Source: Clostridiales bacterium (lineage in GTDB: Bacteria; Bacillota; Clostridia; Oscillospirales; Oscillospiraceae). Taken from it: a stretch of 47,276 nt of DNA. The notes beneath the pieces were generated by a model. It saw nothing but the letters and a program-made list of their open reading frames with translations, had not been told where the DNA came from and did not search any database. Of this stretch, positions 16,320 to 24,604 are shown piece after piece. The stretch's first letter is position 1; each line of letters begins with the position of its first letter. The position numbers and the translations under genes are program-made. The stretch lies in the NCBI GenBank assembly GCA_004555705.1, contig SFHI01000032.1:1-47276 (forward strand), given 5' to 3'.

Positions 16320-17190
16320 AAGTATGACCGGCTATGGCCGCTGCGTGGAAACCGTAGGCGGCAGGGAATTCACCGTGGAGCTGCGCTCCGTCAACAACCG
16401 CTACTTAGACTGCACCGTCAAGCTGCCCAGAGCCCTCTCCTTTGCCGAGGACGCGGTGAAGCAGGCAGTGAAGAACGCCATTTCCCGGGGCAAGGTGGAT
16501 GTATTCATCTCCATGCGCTCCGAGGGCGGCTCCGACACGAAGGTCACGCTGAACGCGCCGCTGGTGGAAGGGTACCTGGCCGCCATGAAGGAAATGGCGG
16601 AGCGTTACGGGGTTCGGGACGACATCAGCGTGTCCACCCTGGCCAGGATGCAGGATGTATTCACCGTGGAACGGGAAGAGGTGGACGAGGAGCAGCTGCT
16701 GCGGGACCTTATGACCGTGGTGGAGGGGGCCATTGCCGGCTACGATGCCATGCGCGCCGCGGAAGGCGCGGCCCTGGAGAAGGACCTGCGCAGCCGGGGC
16801 GAGACCATCCTGGAGCTGGTGGCCCAGGTGGAGGCGGGCTCCGGGGAGACGGTGGCCGCCTACCGCACCCGGCTGGAGAACAAGCTCCGGGAGGTGCTGG
16901 CGAACACCGCCATCGACGAGAGCCGGATTCTCACGGAAGCGGCCATCTTCGCCGATAAGGTGGCGGTGGACGAGGAGACCGTCCGTCTGCGCAGCCATTT
17001 GAATCAGATGAACCAGATGCTCACGAGCGGCGGGGCCATCGGCCGGAAGCTGGACTTCCTGCTCCAGGAGATGAACCGGGAGAGCAATACCATCGGCTCC
17101 AAGTGCTCCGATGTGCGCCTGGCCCGGATCGTGGTGGACATCAAGGCCGAGCTGGAGAAGATTCGGGAGCAGACCCAGAACATCGAGTGA
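16306..17190 (+). CDS. YicC/YloC family endoribonuclease
   Basis: Member of the YicC/YloC family, recently assigned endoribonuclease activity and linked to small-RNA turnover. The 294-residue protein starts MTLVKSMTGYGR, the family hallmark, at ATG 16306. It includes ELRSVNNRYLD near the N-terminus and the C-terminal DUF1732 region LDFLLQEMNRESNTIGSKCS with the conserved acidic DIKAELEKIREQTQNIE ending. A start further upstream would add residues overlapping the preceding membrane protein. remA follows after 9 bases in the conserved Firmicutes order. Confidence 0.93.
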   Translation: MTLVKSMTGYGRCVETVGGREFTVELRSVNNRYLDCTVKLPRALSFAEDAVKQAVKNAISRGKVDVFISMRSEGGSDTKVTLNAPLVEGYLAAMKEMAERYGVRDDISVSTLARMQDVFTVEREEVDEEQLLRDLMTVVEGAIAGYDAMRAAEGAALEKDLRSRGETILELVAQVEAGSGETVAAYRTRLENKLREVLANTAIDESRILTEAAIFADKVAVDEETVRLRSHLNQMNQMLTSGGAIGRKLDFLLQEMNRESNTIGSKCSDVRLARIVVDIKAELEKIREQTQNIE

Positions 17191-17199
17191 GGAAGCTGT

Positions 17200-17466
17200 A
17201 TGAAACTCATTAACATCGGCTTCGGCAGTTTGATCGCCGCCAACCGGCTGCTGGCGGTGGTGGCCCCGGATTCCGCTCCCATCAAGCGGGTCATTCAGGA
17301 GGCCCGGGACCGGGGGATGCTCATTGACGCCTCCTACGGCCGGAAAACCAAAGCGGTGATCCTCATGGACACGGACCATGTGATTCTGTCCGCCATCCCC
17401 CCGGAGGCCATCCGGAGCCGGTGGAACGGCGGTGAGGAAGCATCGGAGGAGGAAGAGAAGGAATGA
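17200..17466 (+). CDS. remA: Extracellular matrix regulatory protein RemA-like (DUF370)
   Basis: RemA is a small oligomeric DNA-binding protein that in Bacillus subtilis activates biofilm matrix and osmoprotection genes. This 88-residue version carries the family core MKLINIGFGSLIAANRLLAVV, SAPIKRVIQEARDRG and ID-TYGRKT-like IDASYGRKTKAVI, then an acidic tail (GGEEASEEEEKE) beyond the usual domain end. It overlaps gmk by four bases. The yicC-remA-gmk order is strongly conserved. In an organism without known matrix operons the regulon is unknown. Confidence 0.9.
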   Translation: MKLINIGFGSLIAANRLLAVVAPDSAPIKRVIQEARDRGMLIDASYGRKTKAVILMDTDHVILSAIPPEAIRSRWNGGEEASEEEEKE

Positions 17467-18029
17467 GTAAGGGAAAACTGTTTGTGATCTCCGGCGCCTC
17501 CGGCGTGGGCAAGGGCACCGTGCTGAAGGAGGTTATGAAGCGGCGGCAGGACCTGCGGTTCTCCGTTTCCGCCACCACCCGTCCCCCCCGGCCCTCGGAG
17601 GTGGACGGAAGGGAATACTATTTCGTCACCCGGGAACGCTTTGAGGAGATGATCCGAAACGGGGAATTCCTGGAGTACGACGAGCACAACAGCAATTACT
17701 ACGGCACTCCCCGGCGTCAGGCCCTGGAAAAGCTGGAGGAAGGCTCCGTGCTGCTGGACATCGAGCCCAAGGGCGCGGCCCAGGTGCGCCAGTCCGCTCC
17801 GGAGGCTACGCTGATTTTCATCATGCCCCCCTCCATGGAGGAGCTGGAGCGCAGGCTCCGGGATCGCAACGATACCCCCGAGGACCAGATCGAAATGCGC
17901 CTGAAGCGGGCGGTCTGGGAAATGGAGCAGCGGGTTTGGTACGACCATGTGGTGGTGAACGATGAACTGGAGCGCTGCGTGGACGAGGTGCTGGCCATCC
18001 TCGCCAAGGAATGCGGGGAATCCGCCTGA
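17463..18029 (+). CDS. gmk: Guanylate kinase
   Basis: Phosphorylates GMP to GDP with ATP, feeding GTP pools and (p)ppGpp metabolism. The 188-residue enzyme has P-loop SGASGVGKGT, the GMP-binding segment TTRPPRPSEVDGREYYFV, FLEYDEHNSNYYGTP and the lid region RLRDRNDTPEDQIEMRL. Length is near the bacterial norm of about 200. In most Firmicutes rpoZ follows directly; here a repeat separates the two. Confidence 0.97.
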   Translation: MSKGKLFVISGASGVGKGTVLKEVMKRRQDLRFSVSATTRPPRPSEVDGREYYFVTRERFEEMIRNGEFLEYDEHNSNYYGTPRRQALEKLEEGSVLLDIEPKGAAQVRQSAPEATLIFIMPPSMEELERRLRDRNDTPEDQIEMRLKRAVWEMEQRVWYDHVVVNDELERCVDEVLAILAKECGESA

Positions 18030-18057
18030 AATCACATATCGCGCCGCGTCAGGAAAA

Positions 18058-18170
18058 ATTGACAATTAACAATGAGGGAATCCCTTCGGGATAAAATGAA
18101 CGGAGAAACCGCTTTTATTGAGTGGCACTGGGCTCCTGAAATGTCAACTATCAATTGTCAATTGTCAATT
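18058..18170. repeat. Compact AATTGACAATT inverted-repeat element (copy T)
   Basis: AATTGACAATTAACAAT (18058-18074) and the complementary TCAATTGTCAATTGTCAATT (18151-18170) flank GGGAATCCCTTCGGGATAA, which can fold with a short TTC loop. This is the simplest copy of this family, about 113 bases, placed between gmk and rpoZ. Confidence 0.75.
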
Positions 18171-18221
18171 GGAATGCCGGTGGCTGCCGATAATTATTCT
18201 TATTTTGGAGGAACGAATACA

Positions 18222-18428
18222 ATGCTTTACCCCCCTGTTGCTGATTTGCTGGAAAAAGTGGAAAGCCGTTATCTGCTGGTGAACGTGGTGGCCCACCGGG
18301 CCCGTCAGATTGCCGCGGAGGCGGAGGCGCTCCAGGAGGAGCTGCCCGAGAAGCCCGTCACCATGGCCATCCAGGAGGTTGCCGACGGCAAGCTCTCCGG
18401 CTTCGTGAAGGACGAATACAAGAATTGA
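18222..18428 (+). CDS. rpoZ: RNA polymerase omega subunit
   Basis: Omega stabilises the beta' subunit and assists RNA polymerase assembly. The 68-residue protein MLYPPVADLLEKVESRYLLV continues with VVAHRARQIAAEA, the conserved helix that clamps beta', and ends in a KDEYKN tail. The start is ATG 18222, 9 bases after GGAGGA. The short length is normal for clostridial omega. coaBC, which often follows, is missing; repeat G and priA come next. Confidence 0.93.
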   Translation: MLYPPVADLLEKVESRYLLVNVVAHRARQIAAEAEALQEELPEKPVTMAIQEVADGKLSGFVKDEYKN

Positions 18429-18453
18429 CGCATTTGCCGGCTTCGTCCGGCAG

Positions 18454-18689
18454 ACAAATTGGCGTTTGGCGAATAAACGCTGTCATTGCGAGCCAGTGCG
18501 CACACTGGCGTGGCAATCCCCCGGCCCCATGGAACCAGGTAATGATTACCACCAAGAACCGTAACAATCCCCGTTCTTTCGGGTGCTTTTCGGTACATTT
18601 CCCCTCTACCCGGGGGATTGCCACACCAGTCTGCGGACTGGTTCGCAATGACAGCTTTTTTTGAGTGCGCATTTTCAAACACCAGTTTG
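18454..18689. repeat. Modular palindromic repeat, copy G (two-arm type, flipped arms)
   Basis: Termini CAAATTGGCGTTTG and CAAACACCAGTTTG (18676-18689) share a compensating G/C pair change in the stem. Unlike A and B, the GCC arm comes first (GAGCCAGTG-CGCA-CACTGGC) and the ACC arm last (CCAGTC-TGCG-GACTGG in this strand). The core nevertheless reads in the same direction as in A, so arms and core are inverted relative to one another. Confidence 0.88.
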
Positions 18690-18743
18690 TCTTTCAAATC
18701 ATACCAATACGCACAAAACTGCTTCAGAAAGGGAAAGGGTTCT

Positions 18744-21179
18744 ATGATCGGGAAAATTGCTGTATCGGCGGCGAATTTTGCCATTGACAAGCCCTATTCC
18801 TATTGGATTCCCCGGGACATGACCCTGACGCCCGGACAGCGGGTGACGGTGCCCTTCGGGCGCGGGAACCGCCGTGCCGAGGGCGTGGTGCTGTCCGTGG
18901 AGGAGGGCTCCCAGGAGGGGCTGAAAACCGTGGAGGCGGTGCTGGACGAAAGTCCGCTGCTCTCCCCCTTGCAGCTGCGGCTGGCGGCTTTCTTAAGGGA
19001 GCGGTATTTCTGCACCTTTTACGACGCCTGCCGGGCCATCCTGCCCGCGGGGCTGTGGTTTGACACCAAGGCGGTGTATTCCCTCACCGAGAACCGGGAG
19101 TGGAAGGAAAAAACCATCCGCAAACCCGGCGCCGCCGAGATTCTGCGCCTCATGGAGGAGCTGGGCGGCGGGGCCAAGGAGCAGGAGCTGGAGGCCCTGG
19201 GCCTGGAGCGGGAAGCCCTGGAGGATGCCCTGCGGTATCTCGCGGGGAAGAAATGGATTTCCGCCCAGACGGAATATCTCCGCCGGGGCCGGGACAAAAC
19301 CGAGAAAATCGCCACCCTCACCGCCTCCGCCGAGGAGGCAAGGGACTATGCCCAGCGGGCTCCCAAACAGCGTGCCGTGCTGGAAATGCTGAGCAATCTG
19401 GGGGAGGTCAGCGTCAAGGAGCTGTGCTATTTCACCGGGGCCACCCCGGCTATGGTGCGGCGGCTGGAGGAGAAGGGCTATGTGACCCTGGCCGACCGGC
19501 CGGTTCTGCGGTGCCGGGAGATTGTCCCCGCGTCCCTGGACGGCCCCCTGGTGCTGAATGAGGAGCAGGAAAGCTGCTTCCAAGGGCTTCGGGATCGGAT
19601 GGAGGGGGAGAACCCTGGTGTGGCGCTGCTGTACGGCGTCACCGGCTCCGGGAAAACCAGCGTGTACATCCGGCTGATCCGGGAGTGCCTGGAACAGGGG
19701 AGAAGCGCGTTGCTGCTGGTGCCGGAAATCGCTTTGACCCCCCAGCTGCTGGGGCTCATGGCCGCCCATTTTGGCGACCAGGTGGCGGTGCTCCACAGCA
19801 GCCTCCCCGCCGGGGAGCGCTACGACCAGTGGAAGCGGGTCCGCTCCGGCGAGGCGCGCCTGGTGGTGGGCACCCGCTCCGCCGTGTTTGCCCCCTGCAC
19901 CCCGGGCCTCATCATCCTGGACGAGGAGCAGGAGCATTCCTATAAATCCGAGAATACCCCCCGCTATCATGCCCGGGAAGTGGCCATCTGGCGGGGAGCC
20001 AAGGAGGGGGCCCTGGTGCTGCTGGGCTCCGCAACCCCCTCCATCGAGACCATGTACCGGGCGAAAACCGGGGTCTATGGCCTGTATACCCTCCACCGCC
20101 GGTTTAACGGCAGGCCCCTTCCCCGGGTGGAGATCGTGGATATGCGCCGGGAACTGGAGCTGGGCAATGACGGCAGCCTCAGCATCCCCCTGCGTCAGGC
20201 CATGATCGATACCGAGGAGGCGGGAAAGCAGACCATATTGCTCCTCAACCGCCGGGGTGCCTCCCGGGCGCTGGTGTGCGTGGACTGCCGGGAGACCCCG
20301 GAGTGTCCCCGGTGCAGCATCAGGCTCACCTACCACAGCGCCAATGACCGGCTCATGTGCCACTACTGCGGGTTCTCCGAGCCCGCGCCAAGGCGCTGCC
20401 CCAGGTGCGGCGGCCCCTTAAAGCCCATCGGCACCGGCACCCAGAAGGTGCAGCAGGAGCTTGCGGAGCTGTTCCCCCGGATGGAAACCCTGCGGATGGA
20501 CGCGGACACCGTCAGCGCGGTGAATACCCACGAAAAGATTCTGGACCGTTTCCAGCAGGAGCATATTCCGGTGCTGCTCGGCACCCAGATGGTGGCCAAG
20601 GGGCTGAATCTGCCCCAGGTGACCCTGGTGGGGGTGCTGGACGCGGACCTGAGCCTCTACACCGGCGGCTACCGGGCGGGGGAGACCACCTTCAATATGC
20701 TGACCCAGGTGGTGGGCCGGGCCGGACGGGGGGACACCCCCGGAAGGGCCGTGATCCAGACCCTGGTGCCGGAGCACCAGGTGATCCGACTGGCGGCGGA
20801 GCAGGATTACGAGGGCTTTTACAATCTGGAAATCCAGCTGCGGCGGGTGCAGGGAGCGCCCCCCTTCGGGGATCACGCCATTGTCACCTTCCTGGGACAG
20901 GAGGAAAACCAGGTGATTGCCGCGGCGGCGAAGTTCCGGGACAGCCTCCGCATCGCCCTGGAGCAGCCGGACTACGCCGGGGAGCACTGCAGCCTGCTGG
21001 GGCCCGCCCCCTGTCCGGTGCCGAAAATCAATTACAATTACCGCTATCAGCTGACCCTCCGCTGCGCCATGACGAAGAAGCTGCGCTCCCTGCTTGCCTG
21101 GCTGCTGGGAAAGCTGGCCGGCGACAAAGAATTCCGGGGCGTTTCGGCCTTCGTGGATGTGAACGGATATGACGGGTGA
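18744..21179 (+). CDS. priA: Primosomal replication restart helicase PriA
   Basis: PriA recognises stalled forks and D-loops and reloads the replisome. The 811-residue protein (start ATG 18744, MIGKIAVSAANFAIDKPYSYWIP) has the N-terminal 3'-DNA-binding domain, Walker A GVTGSGKTSVYIRL, DEEQEHSYK in place of a simple DEAH box, helicase motif GSATPSIETM, and paired zinc-binding clusters CVDCRETPECPRCS and CHYCGFSEPAPRRCPRCGG between the helicase lobes, then GTQMVAKGLNLPQVTLVGVLDAD and VGRAGRG. Length is typical. A PriA-def-fmt order is conserved, but repeats separate the three genes here. Confidence 0.97.
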   Translation: MIGKIAVSAANFAIDKPYSYWIPRDMTLTPGQRVTVPFGRGNRRAEGVVLSVEEGSQEGLKTVEAVLDESPLLSPLQLRLAAFLRERYFCTFYDACRAILPAGLWFDTKAVYSLTENREWKEKTIRKPGAAEILRLMEELGGGAKEQELEALGLEREALEDALRYLAGKKWISAQTEYLRRGRDKTEKIATLTASAEEARDYAQRAPKQRAVLEMLSNLGEVSVKELCYFTGATPAMVRRLEEKGYVTLADRPVLRCREIVPASLDGPLVLNEEQESCFQGLRDRMEGENPGVALLYGVTGSGKTSVYIRLIRECLEQGRSALLLVPEIALTPQLLGLMAAHFGDQVAVLHSSLPAGERYDQWKRVRSGEARLVVGTRSAVFAPCTPGLIILDEEQEHSYKSENTPRYHAREVAIWRGAKEGALVLLGSATPSIETMYRAKTGVYGLYTLHRRFNGRPLPRVEIVDMRRELELGNDGSLSIPLRQAMIDTEEAGKQTILLLNRRGASRALVCVDCRETPECPRCSIRLTYHSANDRLMCHYCGFSEPAPRRCPRCGGPLKPIGTGTQKVQQELAELFPRMETLRMDADTVSAVNTHEKILDRFQQEHIPVLLGTQMVAKGLNLPQVTLVGVLDADLSLYTGGYRAGETTFNMLTQVVGRAGRGDTPGRAVIQTLVPEHQVIRLAAEQDYEGFYNLEIQLRRVQGAPPFGDHAIVTFLGQEENQVIAAAAKFRDSLRIALEQPDYAGEHCSLLGPAPCPVPKINYNYRYQLTLRCAMTKKLRSLLAWLLGKLAGDKEFRGVSAFVDVNGYDG

Positions 21180-21610
21180 ATTGACAATTATTGGCGGCCA
21201 ACATGCGCATATCGGCTAGACTCTGCAAAGCGAGAAATTGTTGTTTGAATGGTGGTTGCCTGAGAAAATACCTTCCCCCGGGGGGAAGGTGCCCCGAAGG
21301 GGCGGATGAGGAACGGCGACTGCTGCGTTTCCATACGCACCCAGAAAGTACGGAACAAGGCCAAAGGTACGTTTTTTCGCACTGCATGGGAAGAAAACAG
21401 ATTTCGCCGTTCCTCATCAGTCAGGCTTCGCCTGCCAGCTTCCCCCCCGGGGGAAGCGATGGGGCGCCGTAAGCGCCAGTGCTTCAAACAACAATTTTTC
21501 GGGTACTGAGTGAATCCGATAAGAAATATTATTATATATGGCGTTAGAGCTTGATGCAATGTTCCAAAGCGGGAACATAATTGTCAATTGTCAACTGTCA
21601 ATTGTCAATT
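21179..21610. repeat. AATTGACAATT element split by modular repeat H (composite U)
   Basis: A left AATTGACAATTA (21179-21190), immediately after the priA stop, and a right arm AATTGTCAATTGTCAACTG and onward (21579-21610) bracket copy H at 21234-21498. The arrangement looks like one repeat family inserted within another. No gene is seen between priA and def. Confidence 0.7.
21234..21498. repeat. Modular palindromic repeat, copy H (CCTTCCCC/GAA-loop type)
   Basis: Termini GAAATTGTTGTTTG (21234-21247) and CAAACAACAATTTT (21485-21498). Inner arms are inverted repeats: ACCTTCCCCCGGGGGGAAGG, GCCCC-GAA-GGGGC and GATGAGGAACGGCGA on the left; TCGCCGTTCCTCATC, CAGGC-GAA-GCCTG and GCTTCCCCC...GGGGGAAGC on the right. 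The unit resembles the one flanking the DUF559 gene at 41.7-42.4 kb. Confidence 0.82.
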
Positions 21611-21647
21611 CCGAAGGCAGACGGCCCACCAGAGAGGAAGATATATT

Positions 21648-22124
21648 ATGGGAACGCGGAAAATTTTGACGGATAGGGACCCGGCGCTGCATAAGGTGTG
21701 CAGACCGGTGGAAAAATTTGACTGGCGGCTGCACAAGCTGCTGGACGACATGGCCGAGACCCTGGCCCAGGCCAACGGCGTGGGACTGGCGGCCCCCCAG
21801 GTGGGTATTCTCCGCCGGGTGGTGATCGTGGACACCGGCGAGGAGATTCTGGAGCTGGTGAATCCCACCATGCTGGAGACCAGCGGGGAGCAGTGCGGCG
21901 CGGAGGGATGCCTCAGCGTGCCGGGAAAGTACGGCCTGGTAAAGCGTCCCAACTATGCCAAGGTCCGGGCCCAGGACCGGGAGGGCAACTGGTTTGAGGC
22001 CGAGGGCGAGGAGCTGATCGCCCGGTGCTTCTGCCACGAGCTGGACCATCTGGACGGCATCGTCTACACCGAGGTCATGGAGCGCTTCCTCACCGACGAG
22101 GAACTGGAAGCCGACGGAGAATAA
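21648..22124 (+). CDS. def: Peptide deformylase
   Basis: Removes the formyl group from the N-terminal formylmethionine of new proteins. The 158-residue enzyme (start ATG 21648) has the three signature motifs: GVGLAAPQVG, EGCLSVPG with the metal-binding cysteine, and CHELDHLDG, the HExxH metal site. Length is typical of class I enzymes. A GAGGAAG site precedes the ATG. It is followed by fmt, which installs the formyl group that this enzyme removes. Confidence 0.97.
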   Translation: MGTRKILTDRDPALHKVCRPVEKFDWRLHKLLDDMAETLAQANGVGLAAPQVGILRRVVIVDTGEEILELVNPTMLETSGEQCGAEGCLSVPGKYGLVKRPNYAKVRAQDREGNWFEAEGEELIARCFCHELDHLDGIVYTEVMERFLTDEELEADGE

Positions 22125-22127
22125 GAG

Positions 22128-22160
22128 AATTGACAATTGACAATTAGGGAATCCCTTCGG
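22128..22160. repeat. AATTGACAATT half-element (copy V)
   Basis: AATTGACAATTGACAATTA (22128-22146) and GGGAATCCCTTCGG follow the def stop. No matching right arm is found before fmt, so this is one end only, next to modular copy I. Confidence 0.65.
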
Positions 22161-22202
22161 AAAAAGCAGGGAAGCTCTGTCGAATGAATGCGGCAGTACA
22201 GA

Positions 22203-22351
22203 AAAATGTTGTTTACAGTTTTCAAACACCTTACGTTGCTGACGTAGGGGCGGATAATATCCGCCCGAAACGTTCCGGTTTTTGGGTATTTCCGGTGAAC
22301 ATGCGTGCTATCAGTGCGGTAAGGTTTCGGGCGGATGATATCCGCCCCTAC
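22203..22351. repeat. Modular palindromic repeat, copy I (GGGCGG-core type)
   Basis: A decayed left terminus AAATGTTGTTTAC precedes hairpin GTAGGGGCGGATAATATCCG...CCC and the right hairpin GGGCGGATGATATCCGCCCC followed by TAC. The right terminus is missing. It ends about 30 bases before the fmt start codon, close to the fmt ribosome-binding site. Confidence 0.75.
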
Positions 22352-22382
22352 AGCGGCGGTGCGCGGGAAAGGGAGAATTTCT

Positions 22383-23294
22383 TTGAGAGTTGTCTTTATG
22401 GGAACGCCGGAGATTGCGGCGACTTGTTTCAAAAGAATCCTGGCGGAGGGCTTCCAGGTGGTGGGCTGCTACACCCAGCCTGACCGGCCCAAGGGCCGGG
22501 GGATGAAGCTGGCCCCCTCACCGGTGAAGGAGGTGGCTTTGGAGCACGGAATCCCCGTGTTTCAGCCGGAGAATTTCCGGGAAGAGGAAACGGTGGAGGC
22601 GCTGCGGGCCTTGAAGCCCGATGTCTGCGCCGTGGTGGCCTATGGGAGAATCCTCCCCCAGAAGGTGCTGGATATTCCCACCTACGGCTGCATCAACATC
22701 CACGCGAGCCTCTTACCCAGCTACCGGGGCAGCGCCCCCTACCAGTGGGCGGTGCTGGACGGCCTCACGGAAACCGGCGTTACGGCCATGTACCTGGTAA
22801 GGGAAATGGATGCCGGGGACATCATTGACACGGCCAGAACTCCCATCGGGGAGAACGAAACCGCCGGGGAGCTTCTGGACCGGCTGGCGGAGCTGGGGGC
22901 CGGACTGCTGGCCAAAACCCTGGGACGGCTGGAAAAGGGCCCGGTGCCCGCTGTGCCCCAGGACCCCGCCAAGGTGACCTGCGCCCCCATGCTGGACAAA
23001 TCCATGTGTCCCATCGACTGGACAAAAACTGCTTTGCAGGTGCACAATCAGGTGCGGGGGCTGCACCCCTGGCCTGTTGCCACGGCGGAGATTGAGGGAA
23101 CCCCCTTTAAGATTCATGAAACCCGCCTGGCGGAGGGCTCCGGAACCCCGGGGCAGCTGCTCCGCCTGACCAAGACCGGACTTGTGGTAGCCTGCGGGGA
23201 GGGGGCTGTGGAAATCCGCTCCCTCCAGGCCCAGGGCGGCAAACGGATGGCTGCCGCCGACTATTTCCGGGGCCATCCCCTGAAAAGCCTGTGA
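22383..23294 (+). CDS. fmt: Methionyl-tRNA formyltransferase
   Basis: Formylates initiator Met-tRNA using 10-formyltetrahydrofolate. The start is taken as TTG 22383 (LRVVFMGTPEIAA), 7 bases after GGGAG; the ATG at 22398 would remove the first strand of the Rossmann fold. The 303-residue protein has the folate site and catalytic region INIHASLLPSYRGSAPYQWA, the DAGDIIDT motif, and a C-terminal tRNA-binding domain with LHPWPVATAEIEG. It overlaps rsmB by four bases. Confidence 0.95.
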   Translation: MRVVFMGTPEIAATCFKRILAEGFQVVGCYTQPDRPKGRGMKLAPSPVKEVALEHGIPVFQPENFREEETVEALRALKPDVCAVVAYGRILPQKVLDIPTYGCINIHASLLPSYRGSAPYQWAVLDGLTETGVTAMYLVREMDAGDIIDTARTPIGENETAGELLDRLAELGAGLLAKTLGRLEKGPVPAVPQDPAKVTCAPMLDKSMCPIDWTKTALQVHNQVRGLHPWPVATAEIEGTPFKIHETRLAEGSGTPGQLLRLTKTGLVVACGEGAVEIRSLQAQGGKRMAAADYFRGHPLKSL

Positions 23295-24604
23295 CCGGGG
23301 CCCGGGAAACGGCGCTCCAGGCGCTGATGGCCTGCCGCAAGGATGGGGCCTGGGCCAACGCGGTGCTGAAGGAGTACATCGCCCGAAACCGCCTGGATGC
23401 CCGGGATGCCGCCCTGGCCAGCCGGCTGTGCTACGGGGTGATTCAGAATCGGCTGCGGCTGGACTTCTTCCTGGAGGGACTGCTCAGTCGTCCCCTGACC
23501 CAGCTGCACCCGGTGGTGCGGGATGTGCTCCACCTGGGACTGTACCAGCTGTATGATATGGACCGGATTCCCGCCAGCGCCGCCGTGAATGAATCCGTGG
23601 CCCTGGCGAAGAAATACGCAAAGAACCCCAAAGCCCCCGCTCTGGTGAACGCGGTGCTTCGCTCTGCCCAGCGGGAGGGCAAGCGGCCGGAGCCAACCTC
23701 CTACGCCCTGCGCTACAGCCATCCCGAGGAGCTGATACAGCTGCTGAAGGGGTCGCTGCCCAAGGGAACCCTGGAGCCCATGCTGCGAGCGGACAACGAA
23801 GCCCCCCGCACCGTGGTGCAGGGGAACACCCTGAAAATCACCCCCGCCGAATTAAAGCGGAGGCTGGAACAGGAGGGGGCGGAGGCCGAATACCATCCCT
23901 GGATGGAGGGCGCTCTGGTGCTGGGCGGAATGGGAAGCCTGGAACGGCTCCCGTCCTTCCGGGAAGGGCTGTACTATGTGCAGGACCCCGCCGCCAGGCT
24001 CAGCGTGCTCTGCGCCCGGCTTCCCGAAGCGGGGGCCAGGGTGCTGGACTGCTGCGCCGCCCCGGGGGGCAAGAGCTTTGCCGCCTCCATGGCCATGGGC
24101 GGCCGGGGGGAGATCATCTCCTGCGACATTCACCCCCACAAGATCGATCTGATCGCCAACGGCGCCGCCCGGCTGGGCCTGACGAACATCCGTCCCCGGC
24201 TGCAGGACGCGGCGGCGTTTGTGCCGGAGTGGGAAGGGCGGATGGACTGCGTGATCGCGGACGTGCCCTGCTCCGGTTTGGGCATCATCCGGAAAAAGCC
24301 GGATATTCGCTACAAAAATCTGGAGGAGACCCAGGCGCTTTCCCAATTGCAGCGGAAAATCCTGGACAATCAATCCCGGTACGTGCGCCCCGGCGGGGTG
24401 CTGCTGTACTCCACCTGCACGGTGCTGAAACGGGAGAATGAGGAAGTTGTGGAAGGATTCCTGAAGGATCACCCGGAATTCGCGGCAGAACCGCTGGCGC
24501 TTCCGGAAATCTTCCCGAAAAATGAAACCGGGATGCTGACCCTGATCCCCGGACAATACGATACCGACGGCTTCTTCATCTGCCGTCTGCGGAGGCAAGT
24601 ATGA
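23291..24604 (+). CDS. rsmB: 16S rRNA (cytosine-967-C5)-methyltransferase
   Basis: RsmB/Sun methylates C967 of 16S rRNA. Start GTG 23291 overlaps the fmt stop. The 437-residue protein has an N-terminal NusB-like RNA-binding domain (ARETALQALMACRKDGAWANA) and a C-terminal SAM domain with VLDCCAAPGGKSF, the proline-cysteine motif ADVPCSGLGIIRKKPDIRYK and the second catalytic cysteine in LLYSTCTVLKRENEEVV. It is translationally coupled to rlmN by an ATGA overlap. Confidence 0.95.
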   Translation: MTGARETALQALMACRKDGAWANAVLKEYIARNRLDARDAALASRLCYGVIQNRLRLDFFLEGLLSRPLTQLHPVVRDVLHLGLYQLYDMDRIPASAAVNESVALAKKYAKNPKAPALVNAVLRSAQREGKRPEPTSYALRYSHPEELIQLLKGSLPKGTLEPMLRADNEAPRTVVQGNTLKITPAELKRRLEQEGAEAEYHPWMEGALVLGGMGSLERLPSFREGLYYVQDPAARLSVLCARLPEAGARVLDCCAAPGGKSFAASMAMGGRGEIISCDIHPHKIDLIANGAARLGLTNIRPRLQDAAAFVPEWEGRMDCVIADVPCSGLGIIRKKPDIRYKNLEETQALSQLQRKILDNQSRYVRPGGVLLYSTCTVLKRENEEVVEGFLKDHPEFAAEPLALPEIFPKNETGMLTLIPGQYDTDGFFICRLRRQV

